The notes under the pieces: generated by a model
Told to the model about the DNA's origin: nothing
Database searches by the model: none
What the model saw: only the letters and a program-made list of their open reading frames with translations
Shown: piece after piece, positions 17,172 through 26,844 of the stretch
Layout of the letters: each line of letters begins with the position of its first letter
Numbering within the stretch: position 1 is the first letter of the stretch
From: Paraburkholderia sp. DHOC27
GTDB taxonomy: Bacteria; Pseudomonadota; Gammaproteobacteria; Burkholderiales; Burkholderiaceae
Length of the DNA stretch: 64,000 bases
NCBI RefSeq assembly: GCF_003429005.1
Contig: NZ_QVQV01000002.1
Span: 434,001 to 498,000, forward strand
Reading direction: 5' to 3'
Program-made: the position numbers and the translations under genes

Positions 17172-18224
17172 ATGAACACGATTACGGATACCGCCGCCGC
17201 TCAGGCCACCGCCACGGCTGCTGCCGCTGCTGCAGCGCCGCGCGGCGCCGAAGCCGCCGGCTTTCGCGACGAACTGCTCGCCGCGGGCATCCTGATCGAC
17301 ACCGGCGAAAACGGCCTGTATGGCCGCAGCCAGGTGTTCGAGGATGTGGTGGAGCGTCTGAACGTGGCCATCACGCATCTCGGCGCGGACCAGCAGCCAG
17401 AAGTGCTGCGTTTTCCGCCGGCCATGCGCCGCACCGACTTCGAAGATAGCGAATATCTGAAGAGCTTCCCAGATCTGGCGGGCACCATCCATTCGTTCTG
17501 CGGCAATGATTCGGGCCATCAGCGCCTGTTGCGCGCGCTCGATAACGCGATGGCGGAAAGCGACGACGATCGCAGCGAAGAATGGATGTCGCAGCAGAAG
17601 CCCACTCGCCTCGTGCTGACGCCGGCGGCCTGCTATCCGATCTATCCGGTGATCGCGCGACGCGGCCCGCTGCCGGCCAACGGCCGCACGGTCGACGTGC
17701 TGTCGTACTGCTTCCGCCACGAACCGTCGCTGGATCCGGCGCGCATGCAGATGTTCCGTCAGCGCGAATACGTGCGCCTCGGCAGCCCCGAGCAGGTTAT
17801 GGCATTCCGTCAGATGTGGATCGAACGCGGCTCGGCGCTCGTGTCCCTGCTCGATCTGCCGGTCGACGTGGACCTCGCCAACGACCCGTTCTTCGGCCGC
17901 GGCGGCAAGATCATCGCAGACAGCCAGCGCGCCCAGGCGCTCAAGTTCGAACTGCTGATTCCGGTCGCCAACCCGAACGGCAAGACCGCGTGCCTGTCGT
18001 TCAACTATCACATGGAACATTTCGGCGAGATCTGGAAGATCGAGTGCGAAGACGGCTCGGTCGCCCATACGGGTTGCGTGGGCTTCGGCATGGAGCGCAT
18101 CACGCTCGCCCTGTTCCGTCATCACGGTCTGGATGTCAACCTGTGGCCCGACGAGGTGCGCGCGCTGTTGTGGGGCGACACGCATGCCCGTATCGCGCAT
18201 GCCCTTGCGGGAGACAGCGCATGA
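17172..18224 (+). CDS. Amino acid:[carrier protein] ligase (class II aminoacyl-tRNA synthetase homologue)
   Basis: 350 residues from ATG 17172, one base after the previous stop. After an Ala-rich N-terminus it shows class II synthetase motif 2 (FRHEPS, then FRQREYVRLG) and motif 3 (GFGMERITLAL). It lacks a tRNA-binding domain, as do the atypical SerRS-like ligases that charge glycine or alanine onto carrier proteins instead of tRNA. Cys154, Glu199 and Cys302 are the candidate zinc ligands; their spacing (45 and 103 residues) equals that I recall for the Bradyrhizobium glycine ligase. It activates an amino acid with ATP and loads the adjacent carrier protein. The amino acid is unknown; Gly or Ala is likely. 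Its stop overlaps the next start (ATGA). Confidence 0.92.
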   Translation: MNTITDTAAAQATATAAAAAAAPRGAEAAGFRDELLAAGILIDTGENGLYGRSQVFEDVVERLNVAITHLGADQQPEVLRFPPAMRRTDFEDSEYLKSFPDLAGTIHSFCGNDSGHQRLLRALDNAMAESDDDRSEEWMSQQKPTRLVLTPAACYPIYPVIARRGPLPANGRTVDVLSYCFRHEPSLDPARMQMFRQREYVRLGSPEQVMAFRQMWIERGSALVSLLDLPVDVDLANDPFFGRGGKIIADSQRAQALKFELLIPVANPNGKTACLSFNYHMEHFGEIWKIECEDGSVAHTGCVGFGMERITLALFRHHGLDVNLWPDEVRALLWGDTHARIAHALAGDSA

Positions 18225-19249
18225 CTCCGTTGCCGTCCAGCCTCCTCGCCGGCATGACGAACGCCTTCCCTCCTCCGTCCAGCGGCGCCGCGCCGCTGCG
18301 CCAGCACGAGTCGCATGCGCTGCACCAGGGCGAGCGCGTCTGGAAAGAAACCAATTGCTACGTCGATCTGTGGATCGAACTGCTGCATGGTTTCGGGCTG
18401 GACCCGCGCGCCGCATTCGGCTTCACGGTGACCCAGGACTTCGAAGGCGATCAGTTCACCTTCTTCAAGTTTCCGCTCGAGGACCTGGAGCGGCTGTACG
18501 GCACCCAGGTGCAGGAACTGGCGATCTACGACTCGCTGGAAGACCGCGTGCTCGCGCAGACGCAGCGCGGCCATACGGTGCTGGTCGAGGTGGATGGCTT
18601 TTATCTGCCGAATACGCGCGCCACGTCGTATCAGCGCGAGCATCCGAAGACCACCATCGGGGTCGACTTCATCGATCCGGTAGCGCGCCGCCTTGGCTAT
18701 TTCCACAACACGGGCTATCACCTGCTCGAGGGCGAGGATTACGACGGCGTGTTCCGCAAGCTGCCGCAGTTCTCTCAGCAGCCGGACCTGCTGTTCCCGT
18801 ATGTGGAGTTCGCCAAACAGGTACGGCCCGCGCTGGAAGGCGTGGCGCTGGCGGAGATGTCCGCTGAACTGCTGTGCGAGCATCTGCGGCGGCGTCCGCT
18901 GCATAACCCGATCTCGCAGTGGCGCGTGGCGTTCCCCGAGCATCTGGAGCGGCTGCTCGAACGCGGCGAGGCGTACTTCCACCCGTATTCGTTCAACCTG
19001 ATGCGGCAACTCGGCGCCAACTTCGAATTCCTCTCCAAGTACCTGCAATGGCTGAAGGTGCAGGGCTTCGAGATGCCGGATTCGATTCCGAACGCGGCCC
19101 AGACTATTGCCTCGGAAGCGATGGTGATGCAGTTCCGCCTCGTGCGGGCCATCACCCGCAAGCGCCGCGACCTGTGCGACGACTGCTTCGACGTGCTGGA
19201 AAGCGCCTACGAAAAGACCCTGCCGCCGCTCGCCGGGCTTGCGCTGTGA
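18221..19249 (+). CDS. DUF1839 family protein, possible papain-like aminoacyl transferase
   Basis: 342 residues, start ATG 18221 overlapping the ligase stop. The family is of unknown function and is typically found with such ligases. Visible features: TNCYVDLW with Cys46 near the N-terminus, GYFHNTGYH with His162 and His167, and a late CDDCFD. A Cys near the N-terminus with later His residues resembles the papain-like BtrH-type acyltransferases that unload carrier proteins. The hypothesis that it transfers the aminoacyl group from the carrier protein to an acceptor is inference. No signal peptide is seen, so it acts in the cytoplasm. Confidence 0.8.
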   Translation: MTPLPSSLLAGMTNAFPPPSSGAAPLRQHESHALHQGERVWKETNCYVDLWIELLHGFGLDPRAAFGFTVTQDFEGDQFTFFKFPLEDLERLYGTQVQELAIYDSLEDRVLAQTQRGHTVLVEVDGFYLPNTRATSYQREHPKTTIGVDFIDPVARRLGYFHNTGYHLLEGEDYDGVFRKLPQFSQQPDLLFPYVEFAKQVRPALEGVALAEMSAELLCEHLRRRPLHNPISQWRVAFPEHLERLLERGEAYFHPYSFNLMRQLGANFEFLSKYLQWLKVQGFEMPDSIPNAAQTIASEAMVMQFRLVRAITRKRRDLCDDCFDVLESAYEKTLPPLAGLAL

Positions 19250-19273
19250 CGCGGCCATTGACCCGGAGCCGCC

Positions 19274-21859
19274 GTGCGCCATCCGTCCGCCGATCTGCTT
19301 GAACGCTTGCCGGAACGGGTTGCGCCCGGCGTATCGGAGGAAGGGGGCACGGCCCTGTGGCCAAGCCGCCTCGAACATGGCTGGCAGTGCCTCAGCACGG
19401 CCGCAGGGGCTTGCGTATCGCCCGCCAGCTGGCCTGCCGATGGCTGGCTGAGCGCGCAGGTGCCAGGCACCGTCGCAGGGGCGCTACGCGCCGCTGGACG
19501 CTTCGACCCGAACCATCCCCCGGCTCTTGCCTTCGACGACCACTGGTATCGCCTCACGCTGACCGGGCACGGTCCGCAGCGACTACGCCTGCATGGCCTC
19601 GCCACGCTCGCCGAAGTCTGGCTGGACGGCCACAAACTGCTCGAATCCGATTCGATGTTCGTCGCGCACGATCTGGATCTCGAACTGGCCGGCAGCGCCA
19701 CGCTCGCGCTGTGCTTCCGTTCGCTCGCGCCGGCGCTGGCCGCGCGCCGCTCGCGGGCGCGCTGGCGGCCGCGCCTCGCCTCGCCGCCCACCCTGCGTAA
19801 CGTGCGGACCACCCTGCTCGGCCATATGCCGGGCTGGTGTCCGACGGTGCAGGCGGTCGGTCCGTGGCGGCCGGTGGACTTGCTGAGCGACGCGACTGAT
19901 GCGATCGACACACTCGATCTGCGCACTCACGTCGAGCAGGCCGATGGCGTGGTCTCCTTGACGTTGCGCTTCGTCCATCCTCACGATGACGCGCCGCCCG
20001 CCTGGCTGAGCGCGGGTGGCGATGCCAGCGCCGCAAGCGTCAGCGCATCCTTGACGTGGCGCGACGCCTACACCCTCACCGGCACCTTGCGCCTGCCGCA
20101 AGCCGAACTCTGGTGGCCGCATACGCATGGCAAGCCTGCCCTGCATGCGCTGTCTTTGCAGATGCACAGCCGCGCCGCAGCGCATCTGCCGCTAGGCAAC
20201 GTTGGCTTTCGTACCATCAAGGTGGACCACGGCACCGATGGCGCCGGCTTCGCATTACGCGTGAACGGTACGCCGATCTTTTGCCGCGGCGCCTGCTGGA
20301 CCAGTGCCGATCTCGTGACCCTGACTGGCACGACGCATCAACTGGAACATGCGTTCGGTCTTGCGGTCGCCGCTGGCATGAACATGCTGCGGGTGGGCGG
20401 CACGATGGTGTACGAGTCCGATACGTTCTATAAGCTGGCGGATAAACACGGCATTCTCATCTGGCAGGACTTCGCCTTCGCGAACTTCGATTACCCGAAC
20501 GACGAGGTCTTTCTCACCGCCGCGAAAACGGAAGCCGGCCAGTTTCTCGCGCGCACGCGGCGCCATGCATCGCTCGCGGTGCTGTGCGGCGGCAGCGAGA
20601 TCGACCAGCAGGCCGCGATGATCGGCTTGCCGCCTTCGATGCGCGCGCAACCGCTTTTCACCGAACATCTGCCGGACATCGTGCAACGCGAACGGCCCGA
20701 CGTGCCCTATGTGGCGCATTCGCCGACCGGTGGCACCTTGCCGTTTTCGACCCGCACGGGCGTCACCCACTATTACGGCGTCGGCGCCTATCAGCGGCCG
20801 CTCGAAGATGTGCGGCGCGCCGGGGTCCGCTTCGCCGCCGAATGTCTCGCCTTCGCCAACGTGCCCGACGACGTCACGCTGCACGACGCGCTCGGTACCA
20901 TCCACGCACACGATCCGCGCTGGAAAGCCGCGGTGCCGCGCGATCAGGGTTCCGGCTGGGACTTCGACGACGTGCGCGACCATTACCTGCAAAGCCTCTA
21001 TGGCGTCGAGCCGGGCCGGCTGCGTTACGACGATCCGCAGCGCTACCTGGATCTGTCACGCGCGGTCGTTGCCGAGCTGATGAGCGACGTGTTCGCGGAG
21101 TGGCGCCGTCATGGTTCGTCGTGCGCCGGTGCGCTCGTCTGGCAGTTCCAGGACTTGCGGCCAGGCGCGGGCTGGGGTGTCGTCGATGCAACAGGACGGC
21201 CCAAGAGCGCCTGGCATGCCCTCGCGCAGACGTTGCAACCGTTGCAACTCGTGATGACCGACGAAGGCCTGAATGGCCTCGACCTTCATCTGATCAATGA
21301 GGGCAGCGAACCGCTGCAGTTGCAGCTCGAACTGATGAGCCTGCGTAACGGCGCGGTGAAAGTGGCGAGCGCCCAGCGCCTCGTCGAGCTCGCGCCGCGC
21401 AGTACGCAAACCCACAACTCGGCGGACCTGCTCGGCCAGTTCTTCGATTTTACGCATGCCTACCGATTCGGCCCGCGCTCGCACGACGTCACCATCGCAA
21501 CCCTGCGCGATTCAGTGAGCGGGTTAGTTCGCGCTGAAGCGTTCCACCTGCCGGAGCGCCGTGTACATGAGCGCAACGAACTCGGCTTGAGCATCAAAAC
21601 TGAACGCACCGACGATGGCTGGCAGCTCGTCATCGAAGCGCAACGCTTTGCACGCTTCGTTCATATCGCGGATTCGAATTACCGCGCTGAACACGACTGG
21701 TTTCATCTCGCGCCGAACCGTCCGAAGACCGTGCGCCTGCTGCCAGTCCTGCAACGAAACGCGCATGACGTATGTAACGCTCTCGTGAACGATACACAAG
21801 CCGCGCCCAGCGGCGAGGTGCGTGCCATCAACGGCAATGCACCGGTGTTCTATCCATAA
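19274..21859 (+). CDS. Glycoside hydrolase family 2, beta-mannosidase-like
   Basis: 861 residues from GTG 19274 with GGAG upstream, 24 bases after the DUF1839 stop. It shows the GH2 order: N-terminal sugar-binding jelly-roll (about 60-200, HGLATLAEVWLDG), Ig-like domain, then the TIM barrel. The acid/base Glu is probably E442 in CGGSEID (corresponding to GNNE of mannosidases) and the nucleophile E523 in AAECLAF. No signal peptide is visible, so it is cytoplasmic or periplasmic by another route. The presence of both Glu supports activity; the sugar is unproven. It may trim or remodel a cytoplasmic intermediate carrying the aminoacyl group. Confidence 0.82.
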   Translation: MRHPSADLLERLPERVAPGVSEEGGTALWPSRLEHGWQCLSTAAGACVSPASWPADGWLSAQVPGTVAGALRAAGRFDPNHPPALAFDDHWYRLTLTGHGPQRLRLHGLATLAEVWLDGHKLLESDSMFVAHDLDLELAGSATLALCFRSLAPALAARRSRARWRPRLASPPTLRNVRTTLLGHMPGWCPTVQAVGPWRPVDLLSDATDAIDTLDLRTHVEQADGVVSLTLRFVHPHDDAPPAWLSAGGDASAASVSASLTWRDAYTLTGTLRLPQAELWWPHTHGKPALHALSLQMHSRAAAHLPLGNVGFRTIKVDHGTDGAGFALRVNGTPIFCRGACWTSADLVTLTGTTHQLEHAFGLAVAAGMNMLRVGGTMVYESDTFYKLADKHGILIWQDFAFANFDYPNDEVFLTAAKTEAGQFLARTRRHASLAVLCGGSEIDQQAAMIGLPPSMRAQPLFTEHLPDIVQRERPDVPYVAHSPTGGTLPFSTRTGVTHYYGVGAYQRPLEDVRRAGVRFAAECLAFANVPDDVTLHDALGTIHAHDPRWKAAVPRDQGSGWDFDDVRDHYLQSLYGVEPGRLRYDDPQRYLDLSRAVVAELMSDVFAEWRRHGSSCAGALVWQFQDLRPGAGWGVVDATGRPKSAWHALAQTLQPLQLVMTDEGLNGLDLHLINEGSEPLQLQLELMSLRNGAVKVASAQRLVELAPRSTQTHNSADLLGQFFDFTHAYRFGPRSHDVTIATLRDSVSGLVRAEAFHLPERRVHERNELGLSIKTERTDDGWQLVIEAQRFARFVHIADSNYRAEHDWFHLAPNRPKTVRLLPVLQRNAHDVCNALVNDTQAAPSGEVRAINGNAPVFYP

Positions 21860-21877
21860 CCGCCTGGTATCCCGCAA

Positions 21878-21917
21878 GACGCCCTTCTGCACGGCATGGC
21901 AGCGTGCGAAGGGCGTC
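21878..21917. terminator. Stem-loop 19 bases after the GH2 stop, probable 3' end of the carrier-protein operon
   Basis: GACGCCCTTC (21878-21887) pairs perfectly with GAAGGGCGTC (21908-21917), and the stem extends with GCACG/CGTGC around one bulged T. There is no T run after it, so it may be a Rho-assisted terminator or a stabilising 3' hairpin. Confidence 0.55.
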
Positions 21918-22284
21918 GCGCGCCGCCAATTGTTATGCATGACGGATTAATTTGGCGACGGTTTCAAGACAATAAAAAGACCGTTGGTGCGTCAGCGAAC
22001 GCAATTGAAGGAACACATCTGAATCAAATTCGACACATCCGGGGCGGCGGGCTGAAACAGGCTAACCGCAAGTGAAACACGGTTTCAGAGAACTTACAGC
22101 GGCGGGGTAAAAATAAGACAATACGGTGCAGGATCAAGCGTTTACACACGCTTTTCTCGGAACCGGATGAGGTTGGGCCCTTCGGCACCCCTTGTACAAA
22201 ACTGAAACAAATTCTCACATCCGGCTTCACCAGACCCCTCCATGTGTTTCGCTGCGCCGCACCAGTGCTTGCTTTACAGCCACC

Positions 22285-22300
22285 TGGCACGGTCCTCGCT
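22285..22300 (+). promoter_or_regulatory. Candidate sigma-54 (-24/-12) promoter for the crp-like-wcaJ-wza-wzc operon
   Basis: TGGCACG, four bases, then TCGCT: the -24 box matches the consensus at all seven positions, the -12 box has GC at the right spacing, and the preceding base is C. Transcription would start near 22311, giving a leader of about 175 bases before ATG 22485. RpoN control of EPS is known in Burkholderia; this specific site is an inference from motif and position. Confidence 0.5.
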
Positions 22301-22484
22301 AAAGGAGAAGCGCAACACAAAGCGCGATCGCAAATAAACCAACAACGTGATCACGCTAAGGCCATTACGGGGCCGGCACTGTTCGTCCATCGTCGCTCGC
22401 CAGGCGGCAATTCAATAGTGGATACGGTGTCCGGATCAAAAACAATGAAGTCGCGTAATGCGTGACTTCGCGCGAGGACCGATC

Positions 22485-23219
22485 ATGTTGACCCTTCAAT
22501 CTGACTTGCATGGAAATCATCTGCTTGGTGCCCTTCCTTCGCATGAATGGCAGGCGCTAGCTCCCCATCTCGAACTGGTTCATTTGCGCAACGAGCAACT
22601 GTTGTGCGATTCCGGTCAACGTATCCATCACGTTTATTTCCCCACCACCGCGATCATCTCGATGCTCTCGACGATGGAAGACGGCAGCTCCGTCGAAATC
22701 GCCGCAGTGGGCCGCGAAGGCATGACGGGCGTGCCCGTGCTGACGGGCGGCGAAACCATGCCGAACCGGGTGCAGGTGCAATGCGCGGGCTTCGCGTATC
22801 GCATGACTTCGCAATGTCTGAAGCAGCAGTTCGCGCGCTCCGATTTTCTGCGCCGCCTGATGATGCTTTACATGCACGCACTGCTCACGCAGGTCGCACA
22901 GACCGCTGCCTGCAATCGCCATCACTCGCTCAACAAGCAACTGTGCCGCTGGCTGCTGATCGAAGTGGACCGCGTCGCCTCCAACGAGTTGACGGTGACC
23001 CAGCAACTGATCGCAGACATGCTCGGCGTGCGCCGCGAAGGCATCACGGAAGCAGCCGGCAAGCTGCATAACGACGGCCTGATTCATCACAGCCGCGGCC
23101 ATATCAAGGTGCTCGACCGTACTGCACTGGAAGCACGCGCCTGCGAATGCTATGGCCTCGTGAAGCGCGAGTTCGACCGCTTGCTGCCGCGCTTGCGCCA
23201 GGCAGAGTCGGTCGCCTGA
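22485..23219 (+). CDS. Crp/Fnr-family transcriptional regulator
   Basis: 244 residues from ATG 22485 with GAGGA upstream; the upstream ATG 22458 is not preferred. An N-terminal cyclic-nucleotide-type beta-barrel (VYFPTTAIISMLSTM, EIAAVGREGMTG) leads through a helix to a C-terminal winged-helix HTH (VTQQLIADMLGVRREGITEAAGKL). The barrel lacks the full cAMP-binding Arg/Ser pattern, so its ligand, if any, is unknown. Standing directly before wcaJ-GT2-wza-wzc, it may control the EPS operon, perhaps its own. It is not a Crp orthologue by sequence. Confidence 0.88.
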   Translation: MLTLQSDLHGNHLLGALPSHEWQALAPHLELVHLRNEQLLCDSGQRIHHVYFPTTAIISMLSTMEDGSSVEIAAVGREGMTGVPVLTGGETMPNRVQVQCAGFAYRMTSQCLKQQFARSDFLRRLMMLYMHALLTQVAQTAACNRHHSLNKQLCRWLLIEVDRVASNELTVTQQLIADMLGVRREGITEAAGKLHNDGLIHHSRGHIKVLDRTALEARACECYGLVKREFDRLLPRLRQAESVA

Positions 23220-23248
23220 CGGACCTCGTAACTGCTGGCAGACCCATC

Positions 23249-24634
23249 ATGTTCAGGAATACTGCGCGCTGCCTGGACGCAATTTTCGTGATTGCGGGCG
23301 CGTTGATCGCTCACTGGATGCGTTTTTCGACACCGATTGCGCTTTCAGACACTCAACGCCTCTTGATCGCCTTCAACTGCGTTCTGGTACTGCTGCTTTT
23401 CCCCGCTTTTGGCGTGTATGAAACGTGGCGCGGCAAATCGCTGCCGGCCATGCTGGCACGCGTGGCAACCGCATGGCTGGTGGTGGTCGCTACTGGTCTG
23501 ATACTGGTATTCACGCTGCACCGCATGGACGCGGTCTCGCGTCTCTGGTTCGGCTATTCGACCTTGATTTCCGGTGCGCTGATCATCGCCACCAAGTGCC
23601 TCGTGCATCTGTGCCTGCGCAACGCACGGCGGCGTGGTTTGAATCATCGCACGGTGGCGATCGTCGGCGCGCCTGGCTTCGCACGCACCCTGCTCGCGCA
23701 TCTGCAGAACGCGCCCGAGGCTGGCTTCATGCCGGTGGCCGTGTTCGACACCAGCGCCGAACTGCAAGGGGCACCGCGCGCACGCATGGGCCGCCTGCCC
23801 GTGCTGACCGATCTCGACAGCTTCGCTTCCACGGTACGCAGCGAACATATCGACGAAGTGTGGCTCGCGTTGCCGCTCTCCGAAGAGCATGCCATCTATC
23901 GCTTCACGCGCACCTTCCGCGACGACTTCGTGAACCTGCGTTTCATTCCCGATGTACGCAGTCTGACGTTTTTCAATCACGCGATGGTCGACGTGGTCGG
24001 CCTGCCCACCATCAGTCTGAGCGCGACACCGGTGCCGCCGCCGCAGATGTGGCCGAAGCTGCTGTTCGACCGGCTCTTCGCGCTGGCTGCGTTGATCGCG
24101 CTGGCGCCGCTGTTCGTGGTTTTGGCCGCGGCCATCAAGTTCACCTCGCCCGGTCCCGTGTTCTTCACGCAGATGCGCAAGGGCGCGGACGGCCGCCCCT
24201 TCGCGATCTACAAGTTCCGCTCGATGAGCGTGCATCACGAAGCCTCCGGCCAGGTGACGCAGGCCGCGCGCGGCGACGCCCGCGTGACGAAACTCGGCGC
24301 CTTCCTGCGCCGCACGAGTCTCGACGAGCTGCCGCAATTCTTCAACGTGCTGCTTGGACAGATGTCCGTGGTCGGGCCACGCCCGCATGCCATTGCGCAC
24401 GACGATCTCTACAAGGATCTGGTGTACGGCTACATGTCACGTTATCGCATCAAACCCGGCATTACCGGCTGGGCCCAGGTGAACGGCTACCGGGGCGCCA
24501 CCAACAAAATCGAGAAGATGGAAGCGCGCGTCAAGTTCGATCTGTTCTATATGCAGAACTGGACCTTCTGGTTCGACATGCGGATCGTCGTCGCCACCAT
24601 CTTCAAGGGATTCGTGGGTCGTAATGCCTATTGA
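23249..24634 (+). CDS. Undecaprenyl-phosphate glucose (hexose) phosphotransferase, WcaJ/GumD type
   Basis: 461 residues starting at MFRNTARCL (ATG 23249). Four N-terminal membrane spans (about 10-125), a central nucleotide-binding-like domain, a fifth span, then the C-terminal phosphoglycosyl transferase catalytic domain: [40 protein letters not shown] and [14 protein letters not shown]. It transfers hexose-1-phosphate, usually glucose, from a UDP-sugar to undecaprenyl phosphate and so starts EPS repeat-unit assembly. Its stop lies inside the next start (11-base overlap), indicating coupling. Confidence 0.92.
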   Translation: MFRNTARCLDAIFVIAGALIAHWMRFSTPIALSDTQRLLIAFNCVLVLLLFPAFGVYETWRGKSLPAMLARVATAWLVVVATGLILVFTLHRMDAVSRLWFGYSTLISGALIIATKCLVHLCLRNARRRGLNHRTVAIVGAPGFARTLLAHLQNAPEAGFMPVAVFDTSAELQGAPRARMGRLPVLTDLDSFASTVRSEHIDEVWLALPLSEEHAIYRFTRTFRDDFVNLRFIPDVRSLTFFNHAMVDVVGLPTISLSATPVPPPQMWPKLLFDRLFALAALIALAPLFVVLAAAIKFTSPGPVFFTQMRKGADGRPFAIYKFRSMSVHHEASGQVTQAARGDARVTKLGAFLRRTSLDELPQFFNVLLGQMSVVGPRPHAIAHDDLYKDLVYGYMSRYRIKPGITGWAQVNGYRGATNKIEKMEARVKFDLFYMQNWTFWFDMRIVVATIFKGFVGRNAY

Positions 24635-25589
24635 TCAGGATTACCTGGAAACGCTCGTGAAAGTCTCCGTCATCGTGCCGACGTACCGACGTATCGCCGA
24701 TCTGGCGCGCTGCCTCGCCGCGCTCGAGGCGCAGGAGTGGCACGCCAACGAAATCGTCGTGATTGCGCGTCACGACGACCGCGCCACGCTCGACTGGCTG
24801 CGCGAACTCGACGCGACCCGGCCCGATGCGCGCCGCAAACTCGCACTGGTGCAGGTGACGGGCGTGGTGGCCGCGTACAACCTCGGCATCGAAACGGCGA
24901 CCGGCGACATTGTCTGCTTCACCGACGACGACGCCGCGCCGCATCCCGACTGGATCGCGCGCATCGTACAGACCTTCCAGGCCGATCCGACGCTGGGCGG
25001 TCTGGGTGGCCGCGACATCGTGCACGACCGCGGCGGCATTCTCAAAGGCCAGCAGGAAGTGGTGGGGCTGGTGCGCTGGTATGGACGCCCGATCGGCAAT
25101 CATCACATCGGCTACGGGCCGCCGCGTGCCGTGCAGGTGCTCAAGGGTGTGAACATGGCGTTTCGCCGCGACGCGATCGGTGGATTGCGTTTCGACAAGC
25201 GTCTACGGGGAAGCGGTGCGCAGGTGCATTGTGAAATGGCGTTCAGCCTGGATATCGAACGCCGCGGCTGGACCTTGATTTACGACCCGTCGTTGCTGGT
25301 CGAGCACTATCCGGCCCAACGCAGCGACGAGGATCAACGACATAAGTTTAATGACGCGGCGTTTTATAACGCGTCGTATAACCTCCGACTCATCATGTGT
25401 GAATACCTGTCGCCTTTTGGCCGATGGGCATTCCTCGCTTATTCGACGTTGATCGGCAATCGCGCGGACCCGGGGCTCTTGCGCGCATTGTTACTGGCGT
25501 TCGGCAGCGACGGAATGGCGCTCGCTTTTCACAAATGGTGGGTGGGGCTGCGCGCCATGCGCGGAGCCTGGCAGGAGGCGGGGCGCTGA
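24624..25589 (+). CDS. Glycosyltransferase family 2
   Basis: 321 residues beginning in the end of wcaJ. N-terminal VSVIVPTYRRIADLARCL, CFTDDDAAPHPDW (DxD site) and FRRDAIGG identify GT2. It lacks a multi-span C-terminus, so it is a soluble or membrane-associated transferase. Its position right after the initiating phosphotransferase suggests it adds the second sugar. The start ATG 24624 has no strong Shine-Dalgarno, fitting coupling with the upstream gene. Confidence 0.87.
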   Translation: MPIDQDYLETLVKVSVIVPTYRRIADLARCLAALEAQEWHANEIVVIARHDDRATLDWLRELDATRPDARRKLALVQVTGVVAAYNLGIETATGDIVCFTDDDAAPHPDWIARIVQTFQADPTLGGLGGRDIVHDRGGILKGQQEVVGLVRWYGRPIGNHHIGYGPPRAVQVLKGVNMAFRRDAIGGLRFDKRLRGSGAQVHCEMAFSLDIERRGWTLIYDPSLLVEHYPAQRSDEDQRHKFNDAAFYNASYNLRLIMCEYLSPFGRWAFLAYSTLIGNRADPGLLRALLLAFGSDGMALAFHKWWVGLRAMRGAWQEAGR

Positions 25590-25628
25590 AGGCAATCAGC
25601 GTGTTTGATCACGCGAGGGACCATTAAT

Positions 25629-26819
25629 ATGAACAGCAAAATAATCGCCGTGTGCGTTGCGGCCACTACGTTATGCGCCTGCACGCTGGCGCCGGGACCA
25701 TACCTCGACTCGAAGCGGCTGCAACCGCCGGCGCCAGCGCAGCAAACCGCCGACACCTATCCGGTGCAGATGATCGACGTCGGCTATTTCCGCAAGGTAC
25801 GCGCGGCTGCCGTGCCCGCGGTGTGCCCGCTTAGCTGCGTCACGCCGCAGGGCCGCCGGAACTACCAGTACGACGTGGGCATCAACGATCAACTGACGAT
25901 CATCGTCTGGGACCATCCTGAACTGACGGGCGGCGGCACGGGTGTCGCCATGCCGCCGTTGCCGGCCACCGGCACCGGCACGGGTCCTTCGCCGGGCCCG
26001 ACGCAAACCCAGGGCGCCACGCCCATTACGAACGGCGGCGGCTCCGAGAGCGGCCTGACGATTCGCGTGGCAAACGACGGCACGATCTTTTTTCCGCGCG
26101 TGGGCCGCGTCAAGGTGCAGGGCCTGACCGCCGAGCAGATCCAGAAAGTGCTCACCAAAGGCCTGGCGAAGACGATTCGCGATCCGCAGATCGACGTACG
26201 GGTGTCCGGTTTCAACAGCCAGTCCGTGCAGGTGACGGGCAACGTGCGCAGCCCGTCTTCTGAAGCCATCACCGAAGCGCCGCTGTCGGTGCTCGATGCG
26301 ATCAATCGCGCGGGCGGTGCGCTGCCCGACGCGGACCTGCAGGACGTGGGCGTGACCCGTGACGGCAAGCGTTATCGCGTCGATGTCGCGGCGCTGCTCG
26401 AAACCGGCGACCCGCAGCAGAACGTGCTGCTGGCGGATGGCGACATCATCGACATTCCGGATCGTTCGAACAGCCGCGTGTTCGTGCTCGGCGAAGTCGC
26501 CAAGCCGACCTCGCTGCCGATGAACCGCGGCAAGCTCACGCTGGCCGACGCACTCACCGGTGCAGGCAGCCTCGATATCGCCACGGGCGACCCGCACTTC
26601 GTCTACGTGATTCGCGGCGCGGACAAGACGCTCACGCCGGACGTCTACCAGCTCGACATGACGCAGGTGGACGCGCTGATGCTGATGACCAAATTCGATT
26701 TGCAGCCCAAGGACGTGGTGTACGTCCAGGTCTCGAGTGCCGCCCGCTTCAACCGCGCGCTGGCCCAGATCACACCGACGCTGCAAACCCTCTTCTATAC
26801 GTGGCAACTGTCTAAATGA
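25629..26819 (+). CDS. wza: Wza-type outer-membrane polysaccharide export lipoprotein
   Basis: 396 residues from ATG 25629 with GAGGG upstream. It has a signal sequence with lipobox LCAC and lipidated Cys18. The poly-Gly/Pro/Thr linker (about 100-145) precedes the poly_export domain (TIRVANDGTIFFPRVG) and two SLBB modules (QVTGNVRSPSSE and FVLGEVAKPTSLP). It forms the octameric outer-membrane channel for the EPS, working with Wzc. It is followed after 25 bases by the tyrosine-kinase gene. Confidence 0.9.
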   Translation: MNSKIIAVCVAATTLCACTLAPGPYLDSKRLQPPAPAQQTADTYPVQMIDVGYFRKVRAAAVPAVCPLSCVTPQGRRNYQYDVGINDQLTIIVWDHPELTGGGTGVAMPPLPATGTGTGPSPGPTQTQGATPITNGGGSESGLTIRVANDGTIFFPRVGRVKVQGLTAEQIQKVLTKGLAKTIRDPQIDVRVSGFNSQSVQVTGNVRSPSSEAITEAPLSVLDAINRAGGALPDADLQDVGVTRDGKRYRVDVAALLETGDPQQNVLLADGDIIDIPDRSNSRVFVLGEVAKPTSLPMNRGKLTLADALTGAGSLDIATGDPHFVYVIRGADKTLTPDVYQLDMTQVDALMLMTKFDLQPKDVVYVQVSSAARFNRALAQITPTLQTLFYTWQLSK

Positions 26820-26844
26820 GCCGCGCCCTGCACGGAGTCGAACA

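Larger units (their letters stand above)
21860..22484. other. Intergenic region before the EPS export operon
   Basis: 625 bases between GH2 and the Crp-type regulator. They contain the hairpin at 21878 and the sigma-54-like element at 22285. I see no convincing coding sequence: the small open frames in it lack ribosome-binding sites and family signals. Confidence 0.5.
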
